From contig NZ_MVQB01000034.1 of assembly GCF_002067035.1 (NCBI RefSeq), positions 27,314 through 91,313 on the forward strand: DNA of 64,000 nt, given 5' to 3'. Position numbers and translations under genes: made by a program. This document shows positions 56,148 to 64,000 of the stretch, one piece after another (the stretch's first letter is position 1; each line of letters starts with the position of its first letter). The notes under the pieces were generated by a model. That model saw only the letters and a list, made by a program, of their open reading frames with translations, ran no database searches and had not been told where the DNA came from. The DNA comes from Methanoregula sp. PtaB.Bin085. Lineage in GTDB: Archaea > Halobacteriota > Methanomicrobia > Methanomicrobiales > Methanospirillaceae.

Positions 56148-57080
56148 TCAGCCGTTTGTCTTTACACCGGCCGCTTCCAGCATATCCCGGAGGGTCTGTT
56201 TCAGGGGAAACTCCGGTCTCCAGCCGGTCAGCGAGGTAATCCGTGTATTGTCGCTCTTCTGTGACGGGATTGGGGGCACGGCAATCTTTTCAGGAAGATG
56301 TATGGTCAGTTGCCGCTGCGTGATTTCTTCCAGCATCGTTATGATCGATGAAACGGGATATGCATTCCCGGATCCGAGGTTGAAGGCCTTCCCGCTGCAC
56401 TGCTCCGCGAAGTCCGGGCGCGATGCCAGAACCCAGCAGCCCCGGACAACATCGCGGACATCGATGAGGTCCCGTGATGAAGAGGTCTCCCACAGGTCGA
56501 GCACTGGCTGTTTCTTCCCTGCAGCGGCAAGCTGGTGTACCAGTTTCCCGCATATGAACGATTCCGGCTGTCCGGGCCCGGCAAGATTGAACGGCCGGGC
56601 CAGGGAAACAGCTGTCCCCTCCCGTTTGTAGTGCATCAGGGCTTGTGCCTCCTGCGCCACCTTGCTGATCCCGTATTCACTCAGTGGCTGCAGGGGTGCT
56701 GATTCTGCGATCGGTGCTTCGCCTGCATATCCGTAGACCGCGGATGAACTGACAACAAGGAACCTGCAGTCAGGATTGGCAGCAGTACCGGCATCGAGAA
56801 TATTTTTTGTGCCGATGACATTTGCCCGGAGCAGTTCCCCATAATCCCCTCGTGTCATGCCGCCGAGATGGATGACCGTATCGGGGCAGACATCCCGTAC
56901 CGCTGCAGCCAGTTTCTCACGATCGAGCAGGTCGGCAACTATGCAGGGCGTGTCACGGAGAAGATTTTTTTGGGAGGATTTCCGGATCAGCCCGGATACC
57001 TCTACACCGTTCTGGTTGCGCAGGTACTTCACGAGATAAGCACCCGTAAATCCTGCAGCCCCGGTCACCAGCACTCTCAT
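56148..57080 (-). CDS. NAD-dependent sugar epimerase/dehydratase (extended SDR)
   Basis: The 310-residue extended short-chain dehydrogenase has the NAD-binding GAAGFTGAYL (7-16), the strand-4 block SSSAVYG, and the catalytic YGISK (Tyr/Lys pair, about 136-140). It acts on a nucleotide-linked sugar, such as GDP-mannose or UDP-glucose; the substrate is not determined. It follows the nucleotidyltransferase gene (ATGA overlap at 57077-57080), as part of the glycan cluster. Confidence 0.87.
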   Translation of the reverse strand: MRVLVTGAAGFTGAYLVKYLRNQNGVEVSGLIRKSSQKNLLRDTPCIVADLLDREKLAAAVRDVCPDTVIHLGGMTRGDYGELLRANVIGTKNILDAGTAANPDCRFLVVSSSAVYGYAGEAPIAESAPLQPLSEYGISKVAQEAQALMHYKREGTAVSLARPFNLAGPGQPESFICGKLVHQLAAAGKKQPVLDLWETSSSRDLIDVRDVVRGCWVLASRPDFAEQCSGKAFNLGSGNAYPVSSIITMLEEITQRQLTIHLPEKIAVPPIPSQKSDNTRITSLTGWRPEFPLKQTLRDMLEAAGVKTNG

Positions 57081-57781
57081 GGGAGGAATCGGTCCTTGTA
57101 CTTCTCGAACTCTTCAATCGAGCGTGCGTAATCATCCGGTCTTCCGATATCCAGCCAGTAACCGGTATGGGGATAACTGTACACGGCTTCCTTTTTTTCA
57201 GTCAGGGCATACATCAGCTGGTCGAACCCGAAGGGTCTGCCTTCCGGCACAAAGTCCAGGATCTTTTTCGAGAAGACATAGACCCCCATGCTGACATCGA
57301 AATGGAAGGTGGGCTTTTCCTTAAATGCCGTGATCTTCCGCTGTGCGTCCTTCTCGAGGACACCGAAATCGATGTTGACATCCCGCTGGTAGGTTGCAAC
57401 GGTGGCGATAGCCTTATTCTTCTTATGGCTGGCAATCAGTTCCCGGTAATTGATGTCGGTCAGGATATCCCCGTTCATGACCAGAAACGTATCGTCGAGA
57501 TTGTCGATCAGCCGGAGCGGGCCGATGGTGCCGAGCGGGCTGTCCTCGTGGACGTACGCTATCTCGAGCCCGAGCGACCTGTTGCTGTCCAGGTATGCGT
57601 GGATCAGCTCGTGCAGGTAACCGGTGCTGATCGTCACCCTAGAAAACCCGCAGTGTTTCAGCTGCCGCAGGATAACTTCGAGGATCGGATAATCGCCTAT
57701 GGGCATCAGGGGTTTGGGGAGCACTGTGGTATAGGGCATAAGCCGGCGCCCTTTTCCCCCCGCAAGAATGATGGCCTGCAT
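57077..57781 (-). CDS. Sugar-phosphate nucleotidyltransferase
   Basis: The 234-residue enzyme makes a nucleotide-activated sugar from a sugar 1-phosphate. The N-terminal signature is AIILAGGKGRRLMPYTTVLPKP; the metal site is VMNGDILTD; and the sugar-binding block is EKPTFHFDVSMGVYV. Closest by eye to the mannose-1-phosphate guanylyltransferase/RfbA-like group, though base choice (GTP, UTP, dTTP) is unclear. It overlaps the epimerase gene by four bases. Confidence 0.88.
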   Translation of the reverse strand: MQAIILAGGKGRRLMPYTTVLPKPLMPIGDYPILEVILRQLKHCGFSRVTISTGYLHELIHAYLDSNRSLGLEIAYVHEDSPLGTIGPLRLIDNLDDTFLVMNGDILTDINYRELIASHKKNKAIATVATYQRDVNIDFGVLEKDAQRKITAFKEKPTFHFDVSMGVYVFSKKILDFVPEGRPFGFDQLMYALTEKKEAVYSYPHTGYWLDIGRPDDYARSIEEFEKYKDRFLP

Positions 57782-57790
57782 GGTTCCCTC

Positions 57791-58780
57791 CTAAACGGTA
57801 TATACCCCGGTTTTGTATGAGGCAAGGTGTTCTTTCATCCACCCGATGGTGAGGTCAAGGCCCTTCTCGAGCGTGTATGCCGGCTTCCATCCTGCAAGTT
57901 CCGCCGCAAGCCTGTTGTCGCAGAGGAGCTCCATGACCTCGCTTTTGTCAGGCCGGATGCGTTTCTCTTCGCATATGACCTTCGCCTTCGGGTTGGTTTT
58001 GCCGATGATGATATCCGCGAGTTCCCCGATGGTCACACCCCGTCCCGAACCGGTGTTGATTGTCCTACCCACGGTCTTTTTGCTTTCGGCAAGCCTGATA
58101 AAACCCGCAACGGTATCTGCAACATAGGTCAGGTCGCGGACCGGTGTCAGCGAACCAAGCCTGACCGTGTCTGAAGTGAGGGCCTGGGTAATGATCGTGG
58201 GGATAACTGCACGGGTGGACTGGCGGGGACCGAACGTGTTGAACGGTCGTATTGTGGTTACAGGCAGGCCGAATGAACAGTAAAATGATTCTGCTATCTT
58301 GTCGGCGCCGATCTTGCTCGCGGAGTATGGCGACTGTCCCTGGAGCGGGTGTTGCTCATCGATCGGGGTATACTGCGCTGTCCCATAGGTCTCGCTCGTG
58401 GATGTATGGACAATACGGCTGACATCTTCATCGAGACATGCCTGCATGACGTTCAGCGTTCCTTTGATATTGGTATTGACGTACGACTCCGGTGCAACAT
58501 ACGAGTAAGGAATACCAATCAGTGCGGCGAGATGGAACACGACTTCTTTTCCGGCAACCGCTTTTCTCACAAACAACGCATCGGTGACGTCCCCGGCAAT
58601 GACCTTCAGGTGCGGTGTCGCATCCGTATACCGTCCTTCCAGCATTCCCCAGTCGTTCCGGGCATTGTAATGCACGAAGGCTGTCACGTCCGCCCCTTTT
58701 TTCAGCAGTTCGTCAACGAGATGGCTGCCGATAAATCCCCCGGCACCCGTGACAAGTACCGGCCTGTCCTGCCATTTCAT
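57791..58780 (-). CDS. NAD-dependent sugar 4,6-dehydratase-like enzyme (extended SDR)
   Basis: The 329-residue protein has GAGGFIGSHLVDE, the catalytic STSETYG and YSASK, and the sugar-binding RPFNTFGPRQS. The pattern matches 4,6-dehydratases such as those for UDP-N-acetylglucosamine or GDP-sugars (LegB-like). It probably makes a 4-keto-6-deoxy intermediate. It overlaps the glycosyltransferase start region (58777-58780) and precedes the nucleotidyltransferase by nine bases. Confidence 0.87.
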   Translation of the reverse strand: MKWQDRPVLVTGAGGFIGSHLVDELLKKGADVTAFVHYNARNDWGMLEGRYTDATPHLKVIAGDVTDALFVRKAVAGKEVVFHLAALIGIPYSYVAPESYVNTNIKGTLNVMQACLDEDVSRIVHTSTSETYGTAQYTPIDEQHPLQGQSPYSASKIGADKIAESFYCSFGLPVTTIRPFNTFGPRQSTRAVIPTIITQALTSDTVRLGSLTPVRDLTYVADTVAGFIRLAESKKTVGRTINTGSGRGVTIGELADIIIGKTNPKAKVICEEKRIRPDKSEVMELLCDNRLAAELAGWKPAYTLEKGLDLTIGWMKEHLASYKTGVYTV

Positions 58781-59871
58781 GGTCTGTCCTGTCTATATGT
58801 TTCCACGAGCGCCAGATAATCTTTCTCTGCCTGTGCCATCAGGGTGTCCCATTGCCCGTTCCGTACGATGACACCCTTCGCAGCATCGCCGAGCCGTTTA
58901 CGGAGAATCGGATCCTGCACAAGGGAAAGAATTGCATCCGCAACCTGCTCCGGAGAACCCGGCATGACAAGGAGACCGGTAACGCCATTTTCTATCCATT
59001 CCGGAATTCCCCCGACAGATGTGGCGATACAGGGCAGGCCGCTTGCCATGGCCTCGAGAACCGAGACCGGTGTTCCGTCGGAGACCGAGGTCGTGATGAA
59101 GATATCTGCCTCACGGTAATCCCTTGGGACTTCGGAATATCCGGTCCTTTTCCTGAACGTAACGCATGGATCGAGTCCAAGGTCAGTCACCAGTCTGCGT
59201 ACCTCGTCTTCCTGCGGGCCGTCGCCCTTGAGCGTCAGGCGGAGTGCCGGGTTCTTCTGATATGCGAGGGCAAATCCGCGCACGAGTGTCATGTTGTCAT
59301 ACACGGGATAGAAACCCCGGTTCGAGAAAACCCTGATCGTCTCCTGCTCTTCAGGAGCGGGATCTGTTTTTGGCCTGAACAGGTTCGTATCAATACCGAA
59401 CGGGAGATACCTCACCTTTGATTCGGGAATGGAAAAATCGCTGATGACATGGTCGCGGATGTTTTGGGAAACCGCGTAGACAAGGTCCACCGTATTCAGG
59501 ACTTTTTTCGTGTACCATGAAATCAGTCGGCTCTTCCTTGGGAGGATCAGGATATCATCCCCCCATGCAGATACGATTGCCGGCCTGAAATTCAGGCCGG
59601 GAATATGGAAGCCATACTTTGCGATGAAATGCGCATGGATGATATCGGGTCTGATGGTCTTTACCAGTTTTTGTATCGCGAGCTGCCTGGGGATGAAGGC
59701 AAGATACAGATTTTTCCAGAAGGATTCAAGGACATGTTCAGTAACGCCGGGCAGTGTTCGGTTTATGGGATCGTAGGTGATCAGGTGGACCTCGTGCCCC
59801 CTGCCGGCAAAATATTCAGCCCACCGCAGGGTATGGATGCTGCGGCCGTCGGCAATGAGGACGATCCTCAT
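58777..59871 (-). CDS. Glycosyltransferase family 4
   Basis: The 364-residue GT-B enzyme starts MRIVLIADGRSIHTLRW. The C-terminal nucleotide-sugar site shows SVSDGTPVSVLEAMASGLPCIAT, the EX7E motif region. GGATGG lies just before the chosen ATG at 59871; an earlier ATG at 59889 would add six residues. It is a cytoplasmic or membrane-associated enzyme adding a sugar to a lipid-linked chain. Its end overlaps the dehydratase gene by four bases. Confidence 0.9.
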   Translation of the reverse strand: MRIVLIADGRSIHTLRWAEYFAGRGHEVHLITYDPINRTLPGVTEHVLESFWKNLYLAFIPRQLAIQKLVKTIRPDIIHAHFIAKYGFHIPGLNFRPAIVSAWGDDILILPRKSRLISWYTKKVLNTVDLVYAVSQNIRDHVISDFSIPESKVRYLPFGIDTNLFRPKTDPAPEEQETIRVFSNRGFYPVYDNMTLVRGFALAYQKNPALRLTLKGDGPQEDEVRRLVTDLGLDPCVTFRKRTGYSEVPRDYREADIFITTSVSDGTPVSVLEAMASGLPCIATSVGGIPEWIENGVTGLLVMPGSPEQVADAILSLVQDPILRKRLGDAAKGVIVRNGQWDTLMAQAEKDYLALVETYRQDRP

Positions 59872-59925
59872 ATGAATCCATCCGAACACACCATACTGTT
59901 CTCCATTTGATGCCTCACAATCCCG

Positions 59926-60915
59926 TCACTGTTTCCGGAATATGTTCCCTGCCAGTTTAATAAAGCCCCCGGCAAGGAACGGGATGGATATACAGGGTTT
60001 TGTGATGATGATACGCAAATACCTGCCCCACGGCATGCTGCGTGTATGTGCCCATAATCCGGAAAAATTGCCATTTCTTGCATAGTTCAGGGAGATGAAG
60101 ACCTGGTCTTCGAGTCTCCTGAGTTCGTACTTCGCAAGAGTATCAGCGGAGAGGAGATCGCACGTTCTGTTCTCCGCGATATGGAAGTCCATCACCCGGA
60201 AAAAATCCCTGGCCTGTGTCGTTGTTTTAAGGGAATGTGACCACTGGGTCGTACTCATGCGATACTTCAGCAGGTTCTTGTCGATTATGACAATCCGGCC
60301 GGTCTTTGCCACTCTCAGCCACATATCGAGATCCGATGCAGAACCGAACTGTTCATACCGGAACGGTGCCAGCGTTTTGTATATCCCGCTTCGGACCATT
60401 GCACTGGGGCAGAGCAGGAAATTGTCATATTCAAGCACCACCGGCAGGATATCCCGGTACGTATACGGGGTATTGCCGGCAATTCCGGGAGGTAACCTGA
60501 AAGAACCGATAAGAGAATCCTGTTCGTCGATCATGTCCCCGTTTGTAAAGACACCGTTCACATCGGGGAACTGAGAAAAAACTGCAACCTGTCGTGCGAT
60601 CATATCGGGAGCGTACATGTCATCCGCGTGAAAAAGGGCAATAAATTCTCCACGGGCATGTTCAAAGCAGGTGTTCCAGTTGAATTCCGCACAGGTGAAA
60701 TGCACCGGGTTTTCAACAATCCGGATCCGTGGATCGTGGAATGCCCGGACGCGTGTCAGTGTCCCGTCCGATGACAGGTTATCGACGATGATAATCTCGA
60801 GATTTTCCCAGGTCTGGCCTGTCACCGATCGAAGGGTTCTCTCAATGGTTGCTTCCGCATTGTAGACCGGGATACAGATGCTGACGAGCGGATCAGCCTC
60901 GAGACGGGATTGCAT
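59926..60915 (-). CDS. Glycosyltransferase family 2
   Basis: The 329-residue GT-A enzyme has the family start SICIPVYNAEATIERTL, the nucleotide-binding DNLSSDGTL, and the metal-binding HADDMYAP (DxD-type). The C-terminus ends in a basic, mildly hydrophobic stretch. It is in line with the other glycan genes, with a gap of 54 bases to the family-4 transferase gene. Donor and acceptor are unknown. Confidence 0.9.
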   Translation of the reverse strand: MQSRLEADPLVSICIPVYNAEATIERTLRSVTGQTWENLEIIIVDNLSSDGTLTRVRAFHDPRIRIVENPVHFTCAEFNWNTCFEHARGEFIALFHADDMYAPDMIARQVAVFSQFPDVNGVFTNGDMIDEQDSLIGSFRLPPGIAGNTPYTYRDILPVVLEYDNFLLCPSAMVRSGIYKTLAPFRYEQFGSASDLDMWLRVAKTGRIVIIDKNLLKYRMSTTQWSHSLKTTTQARDFFRVMDFHIAENRTCDLLSADTLAKYELRRLEDQVFISLNYARNGNFSGLWAHTRSMPWGRYLRIIITKPCISIPFLAGGFIKLAGNIFRKQ

Positions 60916-61007
60916 GTAATTGCCTGCCTGATATTTCCCCTGAAATTTTCATGATCCCGGTAATACAGGTTTTCTGGTACGCAGAAAAGGATACTTGTTG
61001 TTTCCCT

Positions 61008-61781
61008 TCAGTCCCATACCTTCCAGGGCGCCCTTCCGGAAGCCCATTCCTGTTCGAGATAGTTCTTATCGCGGAGGGTATCCATGGCGTACCAGAAGTC
61101 GTTGTGTTTATAGGCATTCAGCTGGCCGGACTTCGCAAGCATCTCCAGGGGTTCGCGTTCGAGAACTGTTGTGTCTTCCTTGAGGTATTCGAAGAGTTCC
61201 GGTTCGAAAACAAAGAATCCGCCGTTGATGTATCCCCCGTCGCCGAGCGGTTTCTCGTGGAATGAGACAATCCTCGTGTCATTCTCGATCTGGAGGGCGC
61301 CGAACCTTCCCGGCGGGCGGATTGCGGTGAGTGTGCCGGTTTTTTTCTGTTTCTTATGGAATTTCAGGAGACGGGAGATATCAACGTTCGATACGCCATC
61401 GCCATACGTCAGCATGAACGTCTCGTCATTGAGATAGTTCCGGATGCGCCTGATCCTGCCACCCGTCATGGTCGTGTCACCGGTATCGATGAGCGAGATC
61501 TTCCACGGTTCGGAATAACTCTGGTGCGTCTCGATCTCATTCTTCCTGATATCGATGGTCACATCCGACATGTGGAGAAAATAATTGGCAAAATACTCCT
61601 TGATCATGTAGCCTTTATAGCCGAGGCAGATGACGAATTCGTTGAATCCGTAATGCGAGTATATCTTCATGATATGCCACAGGATGGGTTTCCCCCCGAT
61701 CTCCACCATCGGTTTGGGCCGGATCGTGGTTTCTTCGCTCAGGCGAGTGCCAAGACCTCCCGCGAGAATTACGACTTTCAT
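61008..61781 (-). CDS. rfbF: Glucose-1-phosphate cytidylyltransferase
   Basis: The 257-residue enzyme makes CDP-glucose from CTP and glucose 1-phosphate. The start MKVVILAGGLGTRLSEETTIRPKP, EIGGKPILWHIMKIYSHYG, TYGDGVSNVDI, and GGFFVFEPELFEYL are diagnostic (all in parts). The CDP-glucose 4,6-dehydratase that usually follows is not in the window, so either the product serves elsewhere or the partner is outside. It is separated by 92 bases from the GT2 gene. Confidence 0.93.
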   Translation of the reverse strand: MKVVILAGGLGTRLSEETTIRPKPMVEIGGKPILWHIMKIYSHYGFNEFVICLGYKGYMIKEYFANYFLHMSDVTIDIRKNEIETHQSYSEPWKISLIDTGDTTMTGGRIRRIRNYLNDETFMLTYGDGVSNVDISRLLKFHKKQKKTGTLTAIRPPGRFGALQIENDTRIVSFHEKPLGDGGYINGGFFVFEPELFEYLKEDTTVLEREPLEMLAKSGQLNAYKHNDFWYAMDTLRDKNYLEQEWASGRAPWKVWD

Positions 61782-61963
61782 GGTTTTTGTCCTGTTCTTA
61801 TGAATAAAAAATTCAATTGATGCTTTAAATTGTTATCTCTCTTTGCGAGGGAGGTTTTCTGTCGTATTCCCTTGCGGGATGTATCATTGCCGGCTGGTGG
61901 ATGGGCGTCATCCTCAAACGCAATCCGCCTCAGGTATGATGGGATATCTGCATTCAAATCGCA

Positions 61964-63409
61964 TCAGAGCCATCGCGGCCAGGACAATCCGAAATTGGTA
62001 CATACGTCCCTGATTTCGTTGTGTATATCCCGATCCAGTTTCAGCAACACCATCACATAGATACCTGCACCGGTGGCGACGCTGATGAGCACCGCTGCCA
62101 TATCTGGCGATGGGAGGAAGAACCGGAAAACCAGCAGAAAAATTCCCATGATTCCGGCAGCACAGAGAATATTCCGCACGGGACCGTACTCGATCTTCAC
62201 GGACACCAGTTTTGAGAGGAGGATATACGCACCTGCTGCATTCACCGCTATTGCCAGGAGCGTTGCAACGGCGGCGCCGGTAATTCCCATGATCGGGATA
62301 AAGACAATGTTGAGGATAATATTGACGACTGCTGAAATCGCCGTTACCTGGAACGCTTCCTTCGGGTGGTCAAGCGCGTTCAGGCTCATGGTTCCGAGAA
62401 ACATGAAGATATTGACTACCTGAACCAGCAGGAGGAAGACAAGCGGGGTGACACCCCCGGTAAAGGACGCGCCGTATATGTAATACAGAAGATAGTATCC
62501 CAGAACCCATCCCCCTATGCAGGCCGGGACCGCAAGGAACAGGGAATAGGTGCAGGCCCTTGCGAGCGCTTTTTCGATGTCGGGGAACTTTCCCTGGGCT
62601 GCCCAGCTGCTGATACGGGGGAAGAGCACAGTCTGGAATGCCAGCGTAGTGAATGAACCAACTGTGGCAAGCTGGAGCGCAGTCCGGTATATCCCGACAT
62701 CGGCGTTTGTCATGAAAAAGCCGATGAGGATGGTGTCGGTATAACTGAAGATCAGGGACCCGCCCGAAGTGAGAAAGATCCAGAACGAGAATCCGGAAAG
62801 GTTTCTGATATGGGACATCCCGAACCTGACCAGCCTGAGCTGCAGATACCAGACCTGGACGATTCCTCCGGCAATCATTCCCGCGACAAAACCTCCCGCC
62901 AGCCCAGCAGCACTGTACCCGATATACACGAATGCAAGCTGGAACAGGACGCGGACGATATATTCAACGATAAGGCTTGCCTGGTGGACGCCGATTTTTC
63001 CCTGGCCGTAGACACCGGAAGCGGTGCAGTTATGGAAAACCGCGATAACCAGCGCAACCATCAGCCACAGAAAAACTCCTGAAGACGTGACTTCAGTCAG
63101 GTACGGCTCAAGGAACAGAAGAACTGTGATGGATACGGTAAGGAGAAAAATTCTGATAACAACAAATGCAGAAAAATATTCGTCCTGTTCCTTTCCCTCG
63201 GAGATCCGCTTGACCGCAGCCCCGCCGAACCCGCCGTCCCCAAGAAGGTTGAGGACGGCATAGTATGCAAGAAAAAGGGAATAAATGCCAAGAGGGGCAG
63301 GACCCAGCACCCTTGCAAACCAGATGGTGGAAACAAAGCCGATTAGGGTTGTTGCAATGATTGACCCGAAAACGATCAGGCTCTGCCGCTGGACCTGCCC
63401 GATATTCAT
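61964..63409 (-). CDS. Polysaccharide flippase (Wzx-like, MATE superfamily)
   Basis: The 481-residue protein has about 13-14 membrane helices, typical of lipid-linked oligosaccharide flippases: QRQSLIVFGSIIATTLIGF near the start, ARVLGPAPLGIYSLF, and an even hydrophobic pattern to the end. ATG 63409 is chosen; GTG 63442 would add eleven residues. It would move the glycan made by the adjacent transferases across the membrane. It has no clear terminator, and 182 bases separate it from rfbF. Confidence 0.9.
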   Translation of the reverse strand: MNIGQVQRQSLIVFGSIIATTLIGFVSTIWFARVLGPAPLGIYSLFLAYYAVLNLLGDGGFGGAAVKRISEGKEQDEYFSAFVVIRIFLLTVSITVLLFLEPYLTEVTSSGVFLWLMVALVIAVFHNCTASGVYGQGKIGVHQASLIVEYIVRVLFQLAFVYIGYSAAGLAGGFVAGMIAGGIVQVWYLQLRLVRFGMSHIRNLSGFSFWIFLTSGGSLIFSYTDTILIGFFMTNADVGIYRTALQLATVGSFTTLAFQTVLFPRISSWAAQGKFPDIEKALARACTYSLFLAVPACIGGWVLGYYLLYYIYGASFTGGVTPLVFLLLVQVVNIFMFLGTMSLNALDHPKEAFQVTAISAVVNIILNIVFIPIMGITGAAVATLLAIAVNAAGAYILLSKLVSVKIEYGPVRNILCAAGIMGIFLLVFRFFLPSPDMAAVLISVATGAGIYVMVLLKLDRDIHNEIRDVCTNFGLSWPRWL

Positions 63410-63442
63410 GATGCGGGATATGAAAAGGGAGAGGGATTGCAC

Positions 63443-64000
63443 ATACTGAAATTGGCGAGAACAGGATTAATCGTTTGCCGTAGACCTTCTGAAATTACAG
63501 ACTCTTACACTACATTCATATTTTTAAAATACGGGTTATCTTCTGCCAGAAAAACGGATGTCCACAGAAGAGACGGAATCCCATTCCCGAAGATAAGCCT
63601 CAGCCGAGCACCGAGACATGATGTTCGATTCTACAATTTTTTCAACTTTTGTAAAATTTTTCTGGAAATAATCTGTTACTGAGTAGTTATTCGCTATCCC
63701 TCTTTAAAAATCCGTTCATTTCCTCCATGTACTCAAAATCCCCGCGCATATTTTCGTCGATAAAAGTATCAATTTTAGGGGTTACGCTCAAAGGGGCCCC
63801 AGGCCCCTCGCCGCGTGGGCTTCCCGAGAGATGTACATAATAGGCAAGCCGGTCGCGGAGCGGTGCGAGCACGGCGAAGTCGTGCGAAGCGTGCGACGCG
63901 GGCGGCGATCTTCCGCTGCTCGGTCGGTATGCAGACGCTCGGTCATGTTCACTCGTCCTCGCTGATGCTCCGGCTCGCTTCACATCACCTCGCTGTTTCT
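63443..64000. other. Right-edge region without a recognised gene
   Basis: AT-rich sequence to about 63780 is followed by GC-rich sequence with a hairpin AGGGGCC-CCA-GGCCCCT at 63792-63808 and repetitive GCGAAGCGTGCGACGCG-type stretches. Only an open frame with a few protein-like residues near its end is visible (listed separately). Confidence 0.5.
63687..63983 (-). CDS. Doubtful open frame, possible 3' remnant of a gene
   Basis: The frame is open to the window edge. The last ~35 residues before the stop read like a real protein end (KIDTFIDENMRGDFEYMEEM), but the upstream part is low-complexity and falls in repetitive GC-rich sequence. It may be the tail of a decayed gene or chance. I would not use it as a confirmed gene. 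Confidence 0.22.
   Translation of the reverse strand: MKRAGASARTSEHDRASAYRPSSGRSPPASHASHDFAVLAPLRDRLAYYVHLSGSPRGEGPGAPLSVTPKIDTFIDENMRGDFEYMEEMNGFLKRDSE

Overview
This window comes from an archaeon, most likely a hydrogenotrophic methanogen of the order Methanomicrobiales (Methanoregula-like; inferred from gene content, not from a database match). Evidence includes MfnB (methanofuran biosynthesis), the archaeal riboflavin-pathway reductase, archaeal NadM, DNA topoisomerase VI A and B, an archaeo-eukaryotic primase-like protein, archaeal valS, metG and hisS, TATA-box/leaderless promoters and secreted PKD proteins. Coding density is high, on both strands, with GC-rich third positions that produce many long antisense shadow frames.

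Layout. 1-4772: phosphate uptake (pstS, a fused pstC-pstA, pstB running off the left edge) divergent from an AbrB-PhoU regulator; three CTATAG boxes lie between them. 4907-10263: a small conserved protein, a coiled-coil protein with a histone-H1-like tail, a gene-free interval with the first copy of a dispersed hairpin repeat, tandem cupins, an ArsB/NhaD-type transporter, a lipoprotein and ArfC. 10446-20544: a PAS histidine kinase with overlapping receiver, a primase-like protein, a DNA glycosylase, a propionyl-CoA-synthetase-like ligase, a Kef-type antiporter and an orphan serine recombinase. 20720-27394: tRNA-Phe, a DHH phosphoesterase, metG, msrA and several hypothetical proteins.

27479-34247 is the most striking region: a tightly packed three-gene operon encoding an SGNH-like/FN3/dockerin protein, an NHL-propeller/dockerin protein, and a 1322-residue protein with an N-terminal cohesin-like domain followed by 13 PKD repeats. 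One scaffold with a cohesin-like module plus two dockerin-bearing clients looks like a self-contained extracellular complex in a methanogen.

34658-56137: housekeeping genes (sixA, guaB, mfnB, a HisA-like barrel, tmk, valS, a DUF92 protein, ychF, hisS, top6B, top6A), the second and third copies of the hairpin repeat, a likely antitoxin-like small gene, and a larB-nadM pair that makes biochemical sense as two steps of pincer-cofactor synthesis. 56148-63409: a surface-glycan cluster (two SDR sugar-modifying enzymes, two sugar nucleotidyltransferases, two glycosyltransferases, one flippase), all on the minus strand. The last ~590 bases hold no gene I can identify with confidence.
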